Assembly (NCBI GenBank): GCA_951640165.1
Contig: OX621252.1
Coordinates: forward strand, 9,952,501 to 10,016,500
Source of the DNA: Pseudoips prasinana
Taxonomy: Eukaryota; Arthropoda; Insecta; Lepidoptera; Nolidae
Reading direction: 5' to 3'
Length of the DNA: 64,000 bases
In this document: positions 10,199 through 21,725 of the stretch, piece after piece
Position numbering within the stretch: the stretch's first letter is position 1
How the letters are laid out: each line of letters opens with the position of its first letter
The notes under the pieces: model-generated
What the model saw: only the letters and a program-made list of their open reading frames with translations
Told to the model about the DNA's origin: nothing
The model's database searches: none
Position numbers and translations under genes: made by a program

Positions 10199-10300
10199 TC
10201 ATCATCATCATCGTCGCCATCATGTCAGGGCTGGACTAAGGCATCTCCCAAGGATTTCACAACTGCTGGTCTTGCGCTGGCCGCATCCAGTGGCAATAGA
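10199..10300 (-). mobile_element. RTE-like LINE 3' fragment
   Basis: An (ATC)n run is followed by GTCAGGGCTGGACTAAGGCA and TGGTCTTGCGCTGGCCGCAT. This is the reverse complement of the 3' end at 52-316, including the microsatellite tail. Confidence 0.65.
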
Positions 10301-10305
10301 CTATA

Positions 10306-10350
10306 AATACTAGCTTTTGCCCGCAGCTCCGCCCGCCTTAAACTCTTACC
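10306..10350 (-). mobile_element. Helitron 3' end
   Basis: ACTAGCTTTTGCCCGCAGCTCCGCCCGCC read on the minus strand is a GC-rich terminus ending CTAG followed by host T. The 5' boundary is not clear. Confidence 0.45.
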
Positions 10351-10500
10351 TAGGTGATGGTTAAACAACCCTTTTTGACCTCCGTCAGCTACAATCAGAT
10401 CTTGACATTGCGTCTTTTAAATGCACGTCACTTCGCAGATTTTTCTGATTGATGACACGTATAAAATTGATTCTTTCATGTTCGATTGTGACGTACACAC

Positions 10501-10611
10501 GGCTACATATCAAGCTATAGATTTCCAATGTAAGCTGACCTCTCATTGTATGGAAATCCTGTACAATGCGAGCTCAGCTTATACTGGACATTTATAGTTC
10601 GATATGTAGCC
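10501..10611. repeat. Fold-back element, about 43-bp arms
   Basis: Bases 10501-10543 (GGCTACATATCAAGCTATAG..) pair imperfectly with 10569-10611 (..TATAGTTCGATATGTAGCC). The loop is 25 bases and there is no coding. It looks like a MITE-type palindrome. Confidence 0.65.
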
Positions 10612-13109
10612 TATATACATGTGTACATACATGCCCACCATTACTGTTTGAGAAGTTTACGGAATCTTAAGCCTTATAAAATATAATAGCATTCTTCGTC
10701 ACGTTCTATAACCTTTTAGACCTTAGAACTCAGCTTCAGATACAGTCTTATTAAGGAGAGTTTTAGTATTTGGATTTCGCTGCGAAATATTTGTACAATA
10801 GCCATTTTTTCCACGGCAGAATATAAGAGAATACGCACTATGAATTTGACTGATTCTTAACATTCTATTATTTTTACTATGCAGAAAACATACAGCCCAC
10901 AATACGAATAGCTACTTCTTACTTACACCAGGGACATTAAAATGAACATTGTGTTCTCCGTGTGCTTTCTTATCACTGTTTACTATTACACCCTGCTGAC
11001 CCGCAGGAATGCAGTCAACAGCTGCTTTAAAGTCAAACATGCATTATTTGTGACCACGTAGCGTGCTTTACAGCTGGACACCAGGACACTTGTATGGATA
11101 TTTATCACCTGCTGCCATGAGTTCGCAGGTATCTCCATACGTATCGGAATACAACACTTCGGGAATAGAACGATTTTTTGTGCCGTATGGAGCTCCTGAA
11201 CGGCTTAAATCTCCAATCCTCGAATCCCAATTGATATATGAAGAACAATATCCAGCCGTATCTGATTAGACATTGATACATCTTCGTAAATTAGATAATT
11301 AAGCAAAGAGAACAGACATGCACCATCCTGTTGTATATTTATTAGCTGGCAACGGATTTGCACGTTGTTAAACTAAATCACTTTAACCTGCATTTTTATC
11401 GAAATCCGTACAGAAAGCCAAATCAAAATGAATCAAACCTAACAAATCCGATGAACATATCATAATTATTATATAAAAAATCTTATCTAATCAATCAAAT
11501 GTACTGAGAAGTTTCAATTCCGACGTTGAAGTCCCCAAAAGTATCGTTCTAGCTGTTTTTAATCCTGTTAGGGGATCAATTCCATAAAAGGTTGTAGTAA
11601 AATCGTATGAAATAGTTAATAAAATGGTTATCGTCTCCACTGACCCATTGTATTCTGGATCTAGTTGTAGTTATACTTCTCATGCCGACCTCCCTACTAC
11701 GTTCGAGAGGAAACTCGCCATTATCCGGCTTATGAATCAGATGTAATTGGAGCGCTGGTGACTTGGTAGATAGATCTTTTAATCTAACCTTCTGGAATTA
11801 AGTAGAAAAAAGCGAAATTGGTAAGAAAATATCGGTATGAAATAAATAATGCGCGTCATTAATTTACAACTCTATGATGTACATTATTTATATCTTGTTA
11901 AATGTTAACTGTATCTATTTTCGCTCGCTCGCCTCGTGCGCTTTTTTGATGAAAGGCTGCAAAATCCGGTATTCGTCTATGAAAAGTGGGACTCCTCTAA
12001 CAGCGGGACTTCTATCTATACTTGGTACGATCGCTAGCAATTGCTTTTATTTTACAAAACTACATCGATTAACTTCCAAAATGTTGGTGTTAGAGGATAT
12101 CCTTTTTCATCATTCCATTCCTCTTTAGTAAGTGTGGTAGCACGTGACTGAAAATTATAATTGCCTAACTTTATAGAAATGCCGCGAACTATGTATTTCT
12201 AAAATGTATTATGTATGGGTGAACAGAAGTAAATAGCACAGAAGGGTGGTAAAGTCCGATCAAACATCTCCATCGCCCGAAAATGGAGAGGGCCAAATCT
12301 GCCGCGACTCTCACCAACTCGTGATTGCAATTTTTCCTTTTTTTATTTTGAACCACAATTCGAATACAATCGGATTTGACGAGCCGTCTGTGTGCATTTC
12401 TTATATTTTGTATGTGTCTTACAAATTTTTTTTTAGTATATAATGGTTTAGTTTTGCTATCATTATAATAACAAGAATATTTCACGGCTTTTATAGTTCC
12501 TTGAAATGACCAACGCTTCATCAAAAAATTACATACAGTCAACTAGATAACCTCATTCTTTTGAAGTAGGTTAATTATTATATTCAGCAGTCATGTTACA
12601 ATTTTAATATAAGTAAATAAGTTTTCGTGTAGTTAATTAAATTTATGGCAGGTAATAATTTGTTTTATTGCGGTGTAAACGGTAAACACATGAATTTAAA
12701 GCAAAATTGACTTTTTTGTTATTGTTTGCATATTTCATTGAATTCTAAAAAATATGGACGCACGATGCGCAAATGTAAATATGTACGGTAGGCAGTTATA
12801 ATTTTGTATGTCACCATATCGGAGTTCATTGCCCTTATCTCGCAGCTGTTATATTAGACTCCTACATGTTCATATAGTCATACACATTATCAGTCTGTGG
12901 GAAATGGAGGAGTGATAATCGGAAACTTGGAATAAGCGGTCGACCATGCTATCGCCCGAGCGGGTGATCGTTAAGGAATGTTTAAAATTAATTCAGGACA
13001 ATAAATAAATTACATCGAAGAAATTGTCTTCGGGTTTGGTCGCGGCCACGCTCGCCTTTCGCACTACTCCGCAGTCCTTTGTAGCCGAATACTTAAGACC
13101 TATGTTCCC
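10612..13109. other. About 2.5 kb without recognisable genes
   Basis: Open frames at 11063-11269 (+) and 12189-12542 (-) are short. They match nothing I recognise and lack a convincing start context or splice sites. No repeat family is obvious; this may be host intergenic or intronic DNA. Confidence 0.45.
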
Positions 13110-13378
13110 ATTCAAATGTATTCCTCATTTGACCGTTGGCGTGCCTTTCACGCCGCAGGTCGTGGGTTCAATTCCCACCCAGGACAGATATTCGTGTGCA
13201 TGAACATGTCAGTTTGTCCTGGGTCTGGGTGTAATTATCTATATAAAGATGTATTTACAATAGAAACGTAGTATATGTAGTATATCAGTTAGTCAGTGGT
13301 TTCTATAGTACCTACAAGCTGCTTAGTTTGGGTTCAGATGGCCGTGTTTGAAAAATGTCCCAGGATATTATTTTGCTC
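13110..13378 (+). mobile_element. tRNA-derived SINE (family 3), full length
   Basis: The head has GTTGGCGTGCC and a good B box, GTGGGTTCAATTCCCACCCA. The body has GTGTGCATGAACATG, CTGGGTCTGGGTGTAATTA and TATATCAGTTAGTC. It ends AGATGGCCGTG..ATGTCCCAGGATATT. Minus-strand relatives lie at 18936 and 29838. The tRNA-like head should carry an internal Pol III promoter; activity is not shown. Confidence 0.8.
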
Positions 13379-14549
13379 CCTGAGTTTTAAGTTTGGCTTC
13401 GATTTTGTAGAGTTTAGTATTGTTTTCTATTCTCTCTCTCATGCCAGACAGTAGTAATTCCGCTTTAGCTTATTGATATATGTACCCTTCAATTGCTGCG
13501 ACCTCTTGCTGCATATACCTATGTAGCAAGCATGCATGATGCGTAACTGAAACTCTTGGGCCTATGAAAAGAAAAGTAAAGGAAAACTTCGGAATGGCCT
13601 TGTTTTATGGAATAAAAAGTAACGCGGGAGGAGTTGCCGACAAAAGCTTGTCTATAACAAAATAATAGTTATTGTGAATAGCATTTCATTTAAGTAATTA
13701 CTGTGGTTGCATTTTTCAATTATGGTGTATATTGAGTCTAGGAATCGATTTCAAAAGATGTTGGATATATAAAGACTAGTATTTTTTTCATAAACCCGTC
13801 AGTTTCACTTTATTTGTATAAACAGATAGTCCAAGATTTACTGTTTATTTGGGGAATAATTTACTGTAGCCCGTACTGAAGTTAAAATGTGCGGAAAATT
13901 GGCTTTTGTCTGCAAGTTGTTGTTCACTCGTCCGTTAAAACAGATTATAAAATGTATTTTTCTCGACACTATCAATAAGTTTACTTCACGTTTCCGTGAA
14001 CTGTGTTGCACGTGATATGGGTCGGAATCACAGATATTGCTCTGAGGTCGGAATATACTGTGCCGAGCAGGTTGCTGGTTCTGTCTCTGATTCTTGTGTC
14101 AGATTGCTTGATGGAGAGAGAGCCTCTGAGAATATTGGAGGCGACAATTTATCGTTACGAATGCAAGTATCATGGAGGCCAATGAAAACGCAATTACTGC
14201 AGCGTGTAATTGGTCGTAATCGCGGCCTGGGAGTACGATATATCGGATTATGTAGTGCCACGAGAGTTACTAATAACCTTGAGTTCAAGTCGTGCTTTCT
14301 AAGTCTTTCCTAGGATGACGGTGCTTAAGTAAGAGGAAAGGATGATTGAGGTGTATTTGATTGCTACGGCCATGTCAAACTGTCCCAGACATATATATGA
14401 CAATCGTTGTAGGTTAGTCGGAAGCCTAATTGATATGAGGGTAGAGGTCTGAAGGCTGTCGCTCGTATAATTCTGGCTGCTAGCTTTATCGGGTTGAACT
14501 GGACGCCGATCCCAATAGAAAGAGGTAAAAGGCTTGAAAAAGAATGGAA
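13379..14549. other. Unrecognised; one 105-aa frame
   Basis: An open frame at 13996-14313 (+) has overlapping frames of similar length on both strands. It shows no domain I recognise and I do not call it a gene. Confidence 0.4.
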
Positions 14550-14800
14550 CGTTTTATTGGTGATTTTTTATACAAACTTGTTGGCAAAGAAGCATACGAC
14601 TCACCTGATGTGAAGTAGTCACCAAAGCCTAGGAACGCTTGCAACACCAAGGACATCACTAGCGCGTTGTCGACCCTTTAAGAACCTTAAAACTCCCCTT
14701 TGAAGGGGTTGTCACTTGGGAAAACCTCAACAGGGAGTTTATTCCAAAACCTCAACGTACGTGGAGGAAGTTTCGCTGAAAGCGAACCGTACGAGATCGA
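14550..14800. mobile_element. Interspersed repeat, related to 29348-29600
   Basis: CTCACCTGATGTGAAGTAGTCACC and GGGAGTTTATTCCAAAACCT..CGTACGTGG..GAACCGTACG resemble the block GGGAGGTTGTTCCAGAGCTT..CGTGCG..CTTCGTACGC at 29348-29600. The class is unknown. Confidence 0.4.
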
Positions 14801-15170
14801 TAAGGTTCGAGTGTGTGAGTATGAACTCCCTGTGATTACCTATGATAAGTTCGAAAAATATTTGACCGAATTTTAATTCACCAAAAACTTTTCAACTTTT
14901 ATCGTTTTGTTTTTTTAATTTCACCGAAGTCACGTCTGCCACTGTATCAGTTAACCTATTTATCAATTAGTTTTTTTCGTTACTCAGATGTTTCACTTGG
15001 TCGCAAAACTTTTTATCGAAGATACACATAGCCGTAATAACATTTTTTCGAAGTATTGTGTTTCCGAACATTTATTATACCACTATTTTAATTATCATAT
15101 TTTCATTTTACTAAACGCCTAGAAAGTTTGTGCACATTATTACATTTCTTATTTTTTCTGTTGCTGCAGC
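14801..15170. other. No recognisable feature
   Basis: AT-rich sequence without a supported frame or repeat boundary. Confidence 0.5.
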
Positions 15171-15256
15171 GTACAAGCAGGCATGCAACATGCAGCAGGC
15201 ATGCAGCATGTAAGCAGGCATACAGCATGCAAGCAGGCATACAGCATGCAAGCATT
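15171..15256. repeat. Short tandem repeat, about 19-20 bp unit
   Basis: The unit AAGCAGGCATACAGCATGC and variants occur about four times in succession, a small minisatellite with no coding. Confidence 0.85.
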
Positions 15257-15904
15257 AAGTTAGCAAAGCAAAAAGTTATTTTCTAAATCGGTGAGAGGTA
15301 AGATGGTAGAAGGTGGCCGTGGGCATCAAATCAAATAATTTCCCTGAACACCTCTCATTGTGTAGGCGGTAGAATACACAGAGAGAGGCAAAGTCTCTTG
15401 ATATGGTTAAAGCATTTTTTTCTATTATTGTAGAAAACTGTTTATATTAGGATTTTTAATAACCATAACGTTGAACATTTCGTTGGCACACTATTTAATA
15501 TTCTTTGAATAATTTTCAAGTCAATTTTGCTTCGCTTCCTACGTAGATACAATATCGTGGGTTTGTTTCAGAAGCGAAAGATAAAAGAACAAAGACATTT
15601 TATTTATATTAATTCTCTACGGCTTTATTTAATTCTCCTCGTTCTAAGAAATTATTTTAATGGTGTTTAATGTTAAAACAGCTATTAAAAGAATTTCTTT
15701 TTCAGCTCCTCCTCTTATTGTGATTGTCTATAATATCTTTGCAAAGAAAAGACCAATTAGAGACAACTTACAAACTTTGAATTTATTTATATCTAATCAA
15801 CTAATAAAACATAAGTTTCAGTTTCTAGCTCTAAAACTAAAGATACATCCATACAACTTTTCATCCCCCTACATCCCTTTTTTCGCATTAAAAAGTAGCC
15901 CATC
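15257..15904. other. No recognisable feature
   Basis: AT-rich. A frame at 15660-15920 is not credible as a gene because it runs into a Helitron fragment. Confidence 0.5.
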
Positions 15905-16018
15905 CTTTCTCAGACTCTAGACTATTTGTGTACCAAATTTCATTTAAATCGGTTCCGTCGTTTTGGAGTGAAAGCGCGACACACAGACAGAGTTACTTTA
16001 GCATTTATAATATTATAA
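15905..16018 (-). mobile_element. Helitron 5'-region fragment
   Basis: ACCAAATTTCATTTAAATCG, TCGTTTTGGAGTGAAAGCGC and GCATTTATAATATTATAAA are, inverted, the 5' region of the local Helitrons (compare 49645-49813). No CTAG end is found nearby. Confidence 0.5.
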
Positions 16019-16097
16019 AATATTGTAGTTATATTATTATTATTTTATTGCATGGACTCCTACGTACCTTATTCCTTATTTTCAATATGTATGCTCT

Positions 16098-16313
16098 AAT
16101 CACAGCAAAAATCTGCGGTCAACCTTCAACCGTCTTCTACAATGCCCTTCACATCGCACTGATTTTCTTCATAATTCCTTTTTCGTGCAGTCTATACTTC
16201 TGTGGAATGCGCTACCTCCAGAGATTAGAATGGCTAAGAGTCGATTCTCTTTCAAAAAGAAAACACGTGAGCACATTTTAAATAAAATAAAGTCGGAAAC
16301 CTCTCATCAGTAA
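16098..16313 (+). pseudogene. LINE ORF2 C-terminal remnant (Jockey/CR1-like)
   Basis: A 71-codon frame runs to TAA at 16311-16313 and reads STFNRLLQCPSHRTDFLHNS, then SILLWNALPPEIRMAKSRFS and FKKKTREHIL. The phrase LLWNALPPEIR followed by a basic F-K-K-K segment is characteristic of the extreme C-terminus of Jockey/CR1-type reverse transcriptase proteins. The reverse transcriptase and endonuclease are absent, so this is a dead 5'-truncated copy. Confidence 0.65.
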
Positions 16314-17050
16314 TCTTATTTATGTATATATTGTATGTATTTATTTATGTATATATAATAATATATATTGTATAATTTGTATAAAATAATATTTATAGTA
16401 AGTAGTGTATGTAATGTGTTTATGCTTATATAGAGTACAAAAGTAGGTATCTACAATTTACTTAAACGTTCTTTCGTACACCTACCATATTATCTCTGCA
16501 TCACCCAAAGGTTGACTGGTAGAGAATGCCTTTGGCATTAAGTCCGCCTTTGTACAGTTTGTGTACTAAAGTTTAAATAATAGAAAAAACAGACTAAAGT
16601 AACGCATTTGTCCCTTGCATCGTTTGACATATTATTTTTATGACGTCCGAACACGTCCGAATGACATTGCCTGTGGACAATTATAAAGAAAAGTCCTTAG
16701 TTGCCGTAACAAGCATGCGTCTTTTTTACTTTGGATAAGAACATTGAAGTCGATTCACTATCGCTATACAAACAACAAAAACCAATAACAACGATCGTGC
16801 CCTTCAAACTTGCACTTATTCTCTAAGGAAAATTGGACTCTGTTTCTTGGGAATAAAACTGACATTTCTCTGGTGCAAGATCAGCAAATCATGTTTGTCC
16901 ATTCGTGTAGTGGGTTTATTCCGTTGGGTCTAAAAATAATAATGATTCCTATGTGTGGGTGGTTAACTGCAGTTCATGTTGCTTTACTTTTCACGGATAG
17001 AAGCTATGTTCATGTCTAAGGGTTGTTTATTATTGTCAATTCCTTTCATC
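16314..17050. other. LINE 3' UTR and unassigned sequence
   Basis: The first 100 bases may be the untranslated tail of the LINE at 16098. The rest shows no supported feature. Confidence 0.4.
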
Positions 17051-17061
17051 ATATCAGCCGA

Positions 17062-17318
17062 TTGGTTTGACCAAAGAAGTATACCTGGCCTGTGTGAATG
17101 GAACAACCGGAAGGGGAAGACCTCGTCGAACATTCTCTGACCAAATCGGAGACGTTCTCAAGAAAGGGCAGGTCAGAAGTACCCTAAACCGGCGAGCATG
17201 TATGAAGAATATAATGACAGTAATCGAGGCAAAAGACGTTTGCAAACATCGTGACAAATGGAAATCCGTTGTCTCTGCCTACCCCTCTGGGAAACAGGCG
17301 TGGTCTATGTATGTATGT
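17062..17318 (+). mobile_element. LINE ORF2 C-terminal fragment, (ATGT)n tail, copy 2
   Basis: The frame [20 protein letters not shown] continues to AYPSGKQAW and a (TATG)n run. It is flanked by an exact 11-bp direct repeat, ATATCAGCCGA (17051-17061 and 17319-17329), the target site duplication of this insertion into an RTE-like LINE end. This shows that the fragment arrived by target-primed reverse transcription, already truncated. Copies 1 and 3 are at 4614 and 45456. Confidence 0.85.
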
Positions 17319-17319
17319 A

Positions 17320-17530
17320 TATCAGCCGAAATAGATCACCGCTGGACCAAGGAGTTCCTAAGAATGGGCGAATATGCCATAGTCGCTACACTTGGTAGAC
17401 GGGTTTGCGATCCCAGTATGATCAACGTAGCTCACACATAGACACTGCAGCTCGTTCTTGGGATGACTTCTACACTCGCCACGGAGTGAAATGGGGTGGT
17501 AATATTCATCGCCGTAAGCCAACATACAAA
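17320..17530 (-). mobile_element. RTE-like LINE 3' fragment, second subtype
   Basis: ATCAGCCGAAATAGATCACC, GCTGGACCAAGGAGTTCC, GCCATAGTCGCTACACTTGG and GTGAAATGGGGTGGTAATAT mark this family. It was the target of the LINE insertion at 17062-17318. Confidence 0.65.
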
Positions 17531-18935
17531 AAAAAATCATTTTTTAGCATGTTTGTTTATTTTTATTTCAACTAGGAGGAAATTTTATGACACCGTGCTT
17601 AATCAATGGGTGTTTTACTGTACATTGTCCTTATGTCAATTCACCACTGGATTCCCGAGTCCTTTCTAATTTTACGTAGTACATATCGGCATGAAATACA
17701 TAGATATATTGCACCGTAAAAATTTTAGGTTAAAGTAATTTAGTAATAAGTTAGTTTCTAATCTTTATATCATAAATATAAAACTTAATAATTTAATGTT
17801 TCGACAATGACTGTGTCAATTTCTTGATTAAATAAAGATTCTAATTTCACTCACACACACACACAATTTGCAGTACAATTTGTGAACATGTACTTGTGTT
17901 TAATGTGTTTAATGGCAGTTTGTGTCTGTCGAATTTCCACCACAGCATATACTGTGGTGGGAATCCGGCACACACTACAGTATACAACATATAACTTAAT
18001 TAACGCATACCCTGAAAATAGTTTGTTCATAATCGGTTACTGAATCGATTTATATCATTTTTAATATAGGTAATTTTTTATTCCAAAAATAATAATGAAA
18101 ACTATGGAAATTAATGTTATATTAACCCTTTACAGTCAAAACAAATTGAAATGGACCTTAAGTCAAAGTAATAAGACTATTATAATCGCAGTTTTATTTG
18201 TATTCATTCAAATTAATACAAGTAATCATTCAATACAAAATAAAGAGAAACAAACTTTATTCCAACTAGATTTCAATTTAATTTATTAAATAACAATGCA
18301 TATAAGTACTTGTTAAATTAAAAATGCAGTGTATGTATTATGATTACAACATAATATTCTAATTGGGGTGTTTGGGGGTGTGCGTTAATTACGTTACATG
18401 TTGTATAGAAAATAAATAAAATAAACTCCAAAATTAAATTTGGCAGTAAAGAACGTTAATGATTTAGGTCCTGATTTATTATCATGTGTAATGTATTATT
18501 TATGTAAGCTCTTTACTAAGCGAACTTGTATTGTACAATATGAGTTATAAAGTCTTTAAACCAAACTAAATAACATATAAGGTTCAACGAAATAGCGATG
18601 TGAGTTGCCGCGTACAACGCTCGTCCCCTCGAAGCATAACGCTTTTCCCTTACGTGACAATTTCTACCATAAATGTTAGCTGCAAATCTGAAATAGTTAG
18701 ACGATATCGCTTAAACAACAGGAAAGGTAGATAAGGAAATGGAGAAGAACTTTTTCTTAACCTTAATTAATCTACTGTTGGACACTGGGTTATTGAAGGT
18801 CGAGATGAAGGTAATTGAAACATTTTTATTACGGCATGAAAGATATATGTACCAAGGGAAAATAATAATGACGTCACCAAAAAAAAAATTAAAGGATTTT
18901 TATTTATGAACATAAATATTAATAAATAATATAAA
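17531..18935. other. AT-rich, one small hairpin, no gene
   Basis: Contains a (CA)n run near 17855 and a perfect 11-bp-arm hairpin, CCACCACAG..CTGTGGTGG, near 17937-17960. No coding frame or repeat end is supportable. Confidence 0.5.
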
Positions 18936-19024
18936 TATTCTGGGACATTTTGCACACACGGCCATCTGATCCCGAACTAAGTAGAGCTTGTACTGTGGAA
19001 ACCAGATAACTGATATACTACATA

Positions 19025-20342
19025 CTACTCTGTCAAGAAAGTACCGGGAAAAGATCAATAATATACAAAATTTTTGTTATTCATCCAAATTAATTTTATC
19101 ATCTTCAAAGTATGCTCCTTCAGAAACGATACATTTACGCAAACGAATAATCCATTCATCAAAACATTTTTTAAACGCTGCTTTCGGAATTGGGTTCAGT
19201 TCTCGCCGCGAATTCTCCTTTATGTCTTCTACCGATTGAAAACGGGTACCACGAATTGGTAATTTGAGTTTAGGAAAAAGAAAGAAGTCAGCTAGAGCCA
19301 TATCTGGTGAATATGGTGGTTGCTGGATGGTATTTGTTGAGTGTTTGGTCAAAAATTTGTTCACAATGATGGCCCTGTGCGAAGGCGCATTATCGTGGTG
19401 CAAAATCGAAGAATTTTCTTTCCAAACATCTGGCTTTTTTCGTCGAATTTGCTCTCTTAAACGCCGCATAACGCTCAAATAATATTCTTTATTTACCGTT
19501 CGACCTTCCGGTAAGAACTCAAAGTGCACAACACCGCGATAGTCAAAGAAAACAGTCAACATGACTTTGACTTTTGATCGACTTTGGCGTGGTTTTTTCG
19601 GTTTCGGTTCAGTTGGAAGGCGCCACTCCGAAGCTTGTTGACTAGTTTGCATGTCAAACTCGTAAACCCACGTCTCGTCACCTGTAACAATGCGTTTCAT
19701 GAATGTTGGGTCGGAATTGACTCGTTCTACCATGTCGTCAGCGACTTTCATGCGATTGAGTTTTTGGAGAAAATTCAGATCTTTTGGGACTAGCCGAGCG
19801 GCAACATGTTTCATACCCAAATGATTAGTTAAATTGGTACGAATCGACTCGTGAGATACAGAAAGTTCGGCGGCTATCTCTTTCAGAGTTGAATGAGGAT
19901 TTTCAGTCACTATTTCCTTCACTTTTGCGATGTTAACTTCAGTTGCAGGTGTTAATGGCCAACAGAGCGAGGCAAATCTTTCATCACATTTCGACCGCTT
20001 TTGAACGCTTTAAACCACTCATAAGCACGAGTTTTTGATAAAGTCGATTCACCGTAAGCCTTCTGTAACATTTTCAGTGACTCCGAACACCAAATTCCAT
20101 TAGCGATGCAAGATTTAAGACAAACTCTTTGTTCGATATTTAAGTCCATTATGAAATTCGCAATGCACCCTATATATGATATTACTAAAACCAGCACTGT
20201 ATTTAATATAAATAACAGATGCAACTCAAACTCCGCGCTAAAATGGAAATCAGTTGTGCCAATCTAACAACAAAAAAAAAACAATAATTTGAATTTGGAA
20301 CCATAAACAAATCATCTATTCCCGATACTTTTTGACTGAATG
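19025..20342 (-). mobile_element. mariner element, TA target duplication
   Basis: The ends are imperfect inverted repeats: GTCAAGAAAGTACCGGGAAA near 19032 and the inverse of GTCAAAAAGTATCGGGAAT near 20336. TA lies at 19023-19024 and 20343-20344. Length is about 1.32 kb. It encodes a broken D34D transposase on the minus strand and is inserted in a SINE whose two halves join cleanly without it. Confidence 0.85.
19077..20149 (-). pseudogene. mariner transposase, frameshifted
   Basis: The N-terminal part starts at ATG 20147-20149 (MDLNIEQRVCLKSC), carries the first helix-turn-helix region to GRNVMKDLPRSVGH, and stops at 19952. The remaining 281 residues lie in another frame from about 19960 to 19077. 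The catalytic region shows VTGDETWVYEFD (first Asp), LHHDNAPSH (second Asp) and YSPDMALADFFLF (third Asp), with 34 residues between the second and third, i.e. D34D. Family members usually have AP before the last Asp; here it is AL. One frameshift near 19957-19964 separates the parts, so no full protein can be made. Confidence 0.85.
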
Positions 20343-20490
20343 TATACTACTTTTCATTTGTAAATACGTACTTATAAGATAATTACGCCCAGACTCAAGA
20401 CAAACAGACATGTTCATGCACACAAACAACTGTTCTGGGTGGGAATCGAACCCACGACCGGCGGCGTGAAAGGCTAGCATCTACCAACCA

Positions 20491-20959
20491 AAATAAACTA
20501 CAATTATAATTCTTTTCGCTTGTTTGTTATTGATTTGACTGAAATTTGGAACCAAGGTAAATTATATAGGATACAAATAATTTGGATCGTTTTCTCGGTT
20601 TACCAACAGAATTAACACTGGCGAAACATCGGAAGCTAGTTTTTAACATTTTATTTCCCAGGATAGGCTTAAAATTTTACTCCATTTAGCTCATGAGATA
20701 TTGGTCCGAGAAGTTTTTAGATTTATCGCTTTGGTTAGTCCTGGCTTGCTGCCATATCCGCTTGTACGAATACCAAGCTGACTTGTGATTCTTACGTCAT
20801 TTCCGAATTCCGTTCCATATTATTGGACATGCAATTTTCAGAAATCATATTTTATGAATATTTGCAGTTTTAATTAATCTTATTTCTGCGAAAGAAAGCT
20901 TATTTTAAGAAGAAGTCGTCGGGAGAGATTTTGTACTTACACATTCTATCACGGAAATT
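20491..20959. other. No recognisable feature
   Basis: AT-rich sequence without a supported frame or repeat boundary. Confidence 0.5.
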
Positions 20960-21135
20960 TGCGTGATTTCTATTCATACTCGCGTTAAACTTTGTAAGTT
21001 ATAGCCTATATGTTATTCGGATTCATAAGTTATATTACTACAAAGTTTCATCAAAATCCGTTGAGTAGTTTTGCGTGAAAGAGTCACATAATAATATCCA
21101 TACATCCATACATTAGTAGGGAGTATGATAATATT
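20960..21135 (-). mobile_element. Helitron remnant
   Basis: CTCGCGTTAAACTTTGTAAG, ATGTTATTCGGATTCATAAG, AAAATCCGTTGAGTAGTTTT and GCGTGAAAGAGTCA follow the order seen in minus-strand Helitrons such as 49645-49813. The CTAG end is not intact. Confidence 0.5.
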
Positions 21136-21600
21136 TATAATGTACAGACTAACAACTTGATTTTTTCGTTTATATACAATTTGTAACATACATAATGTGG
21201 GAATCTTTAAGAGCACAGTCCGCCCATGAAACTGAATAAATACGTATGTGAAATATGAAAAATATTTTGGCTTCCATACAAAATGCATCAGCTCATCGAT
21301 ATTCTTGTGTTATCAGTTAATCTGATTTTAGTGTATTCTGGTATTTCAAATGTAGCTTCTTAAGTTACGTCCACTTTTTATGCTACACCTTGTATATACC
21401 TAATTACGCTATATATATAATATACGCTAGTAGCGCTGACGGAAAACACAAATCTAAATCTATAAACCTCTGTATTCCGGAGGTCTTTACAAACATGCAT
21501 TTCTCGGACTATAACCATGCCCAGACTACCGTGTTGGGCAACCAGGCTGTGGAGTATACAACTTTATGACTTTGGAATAAGTTTAAAAAAACACAAACAT
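21136..21600. other. No recognisable feature
   Basis: AT-rich, with no supported coding frame or repeat boundary. Confidence 0.5.
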
Positions 21601-21639
21601 ACATACAGCAAAGCTTGGGTAAGGGTGAACGTCCTGCCA

Positions 21640-21725
21640 AGCAGGCATCGTTTTGTTACGCGGGCTCTATCATAGTACATCTCCGCTTACCATCAGGTGG
21701 GATTGTAGTCAAGCGCAAGCACATT
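21640..21725 (+). mobile_element. Interspersed repeat end, ACCATCAGGTGGGATTG motif
   Basis: CTTACCATCAGGTGGGATTG and TAGTCAAGCGCAAGC are, inverted, present at the left edge of 29348-29600 (GCGCTTGACTACGATCTCAC). This looks like the 3' end of a LINE-derived family. Confidence 0.5.

Larger units (their letters stand above)
18936..20490 (-). mobile_element. tRNA-derived SINE (family 3), split by mariner
   Basis: The SINE 3' part runs 18936-19024 (TTCTGGGACATTTTGCACAC .. GTAGAGCTTGTACTGTGGAA). It resumes at 20343 with TACTACTTTTC..ACGCCCAGACTCAAG and the inverted B box TGGGAATCGAACCCACGACC. The gap is exactly a TA-flanked mariner, so the SINE predates it. Confidence 0.8.

Noticed and set aside
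11063..11269. 68-aa frame as an exon
   Set aside because: The start is not ATG, there are no splice sites at the edges and no recognised motif.
12189..12542. 117-aa minus-strand frame as a gene
   Set aside because: No recognisable domain, an overlapping plus-strand frame, no convincing splice or start context.
13996..14313. 105-aa frame as a gene
   Set aside because: Three overlapping frames of similar length on both strands and no family resemblance; more likely a decayed repeat or chance.
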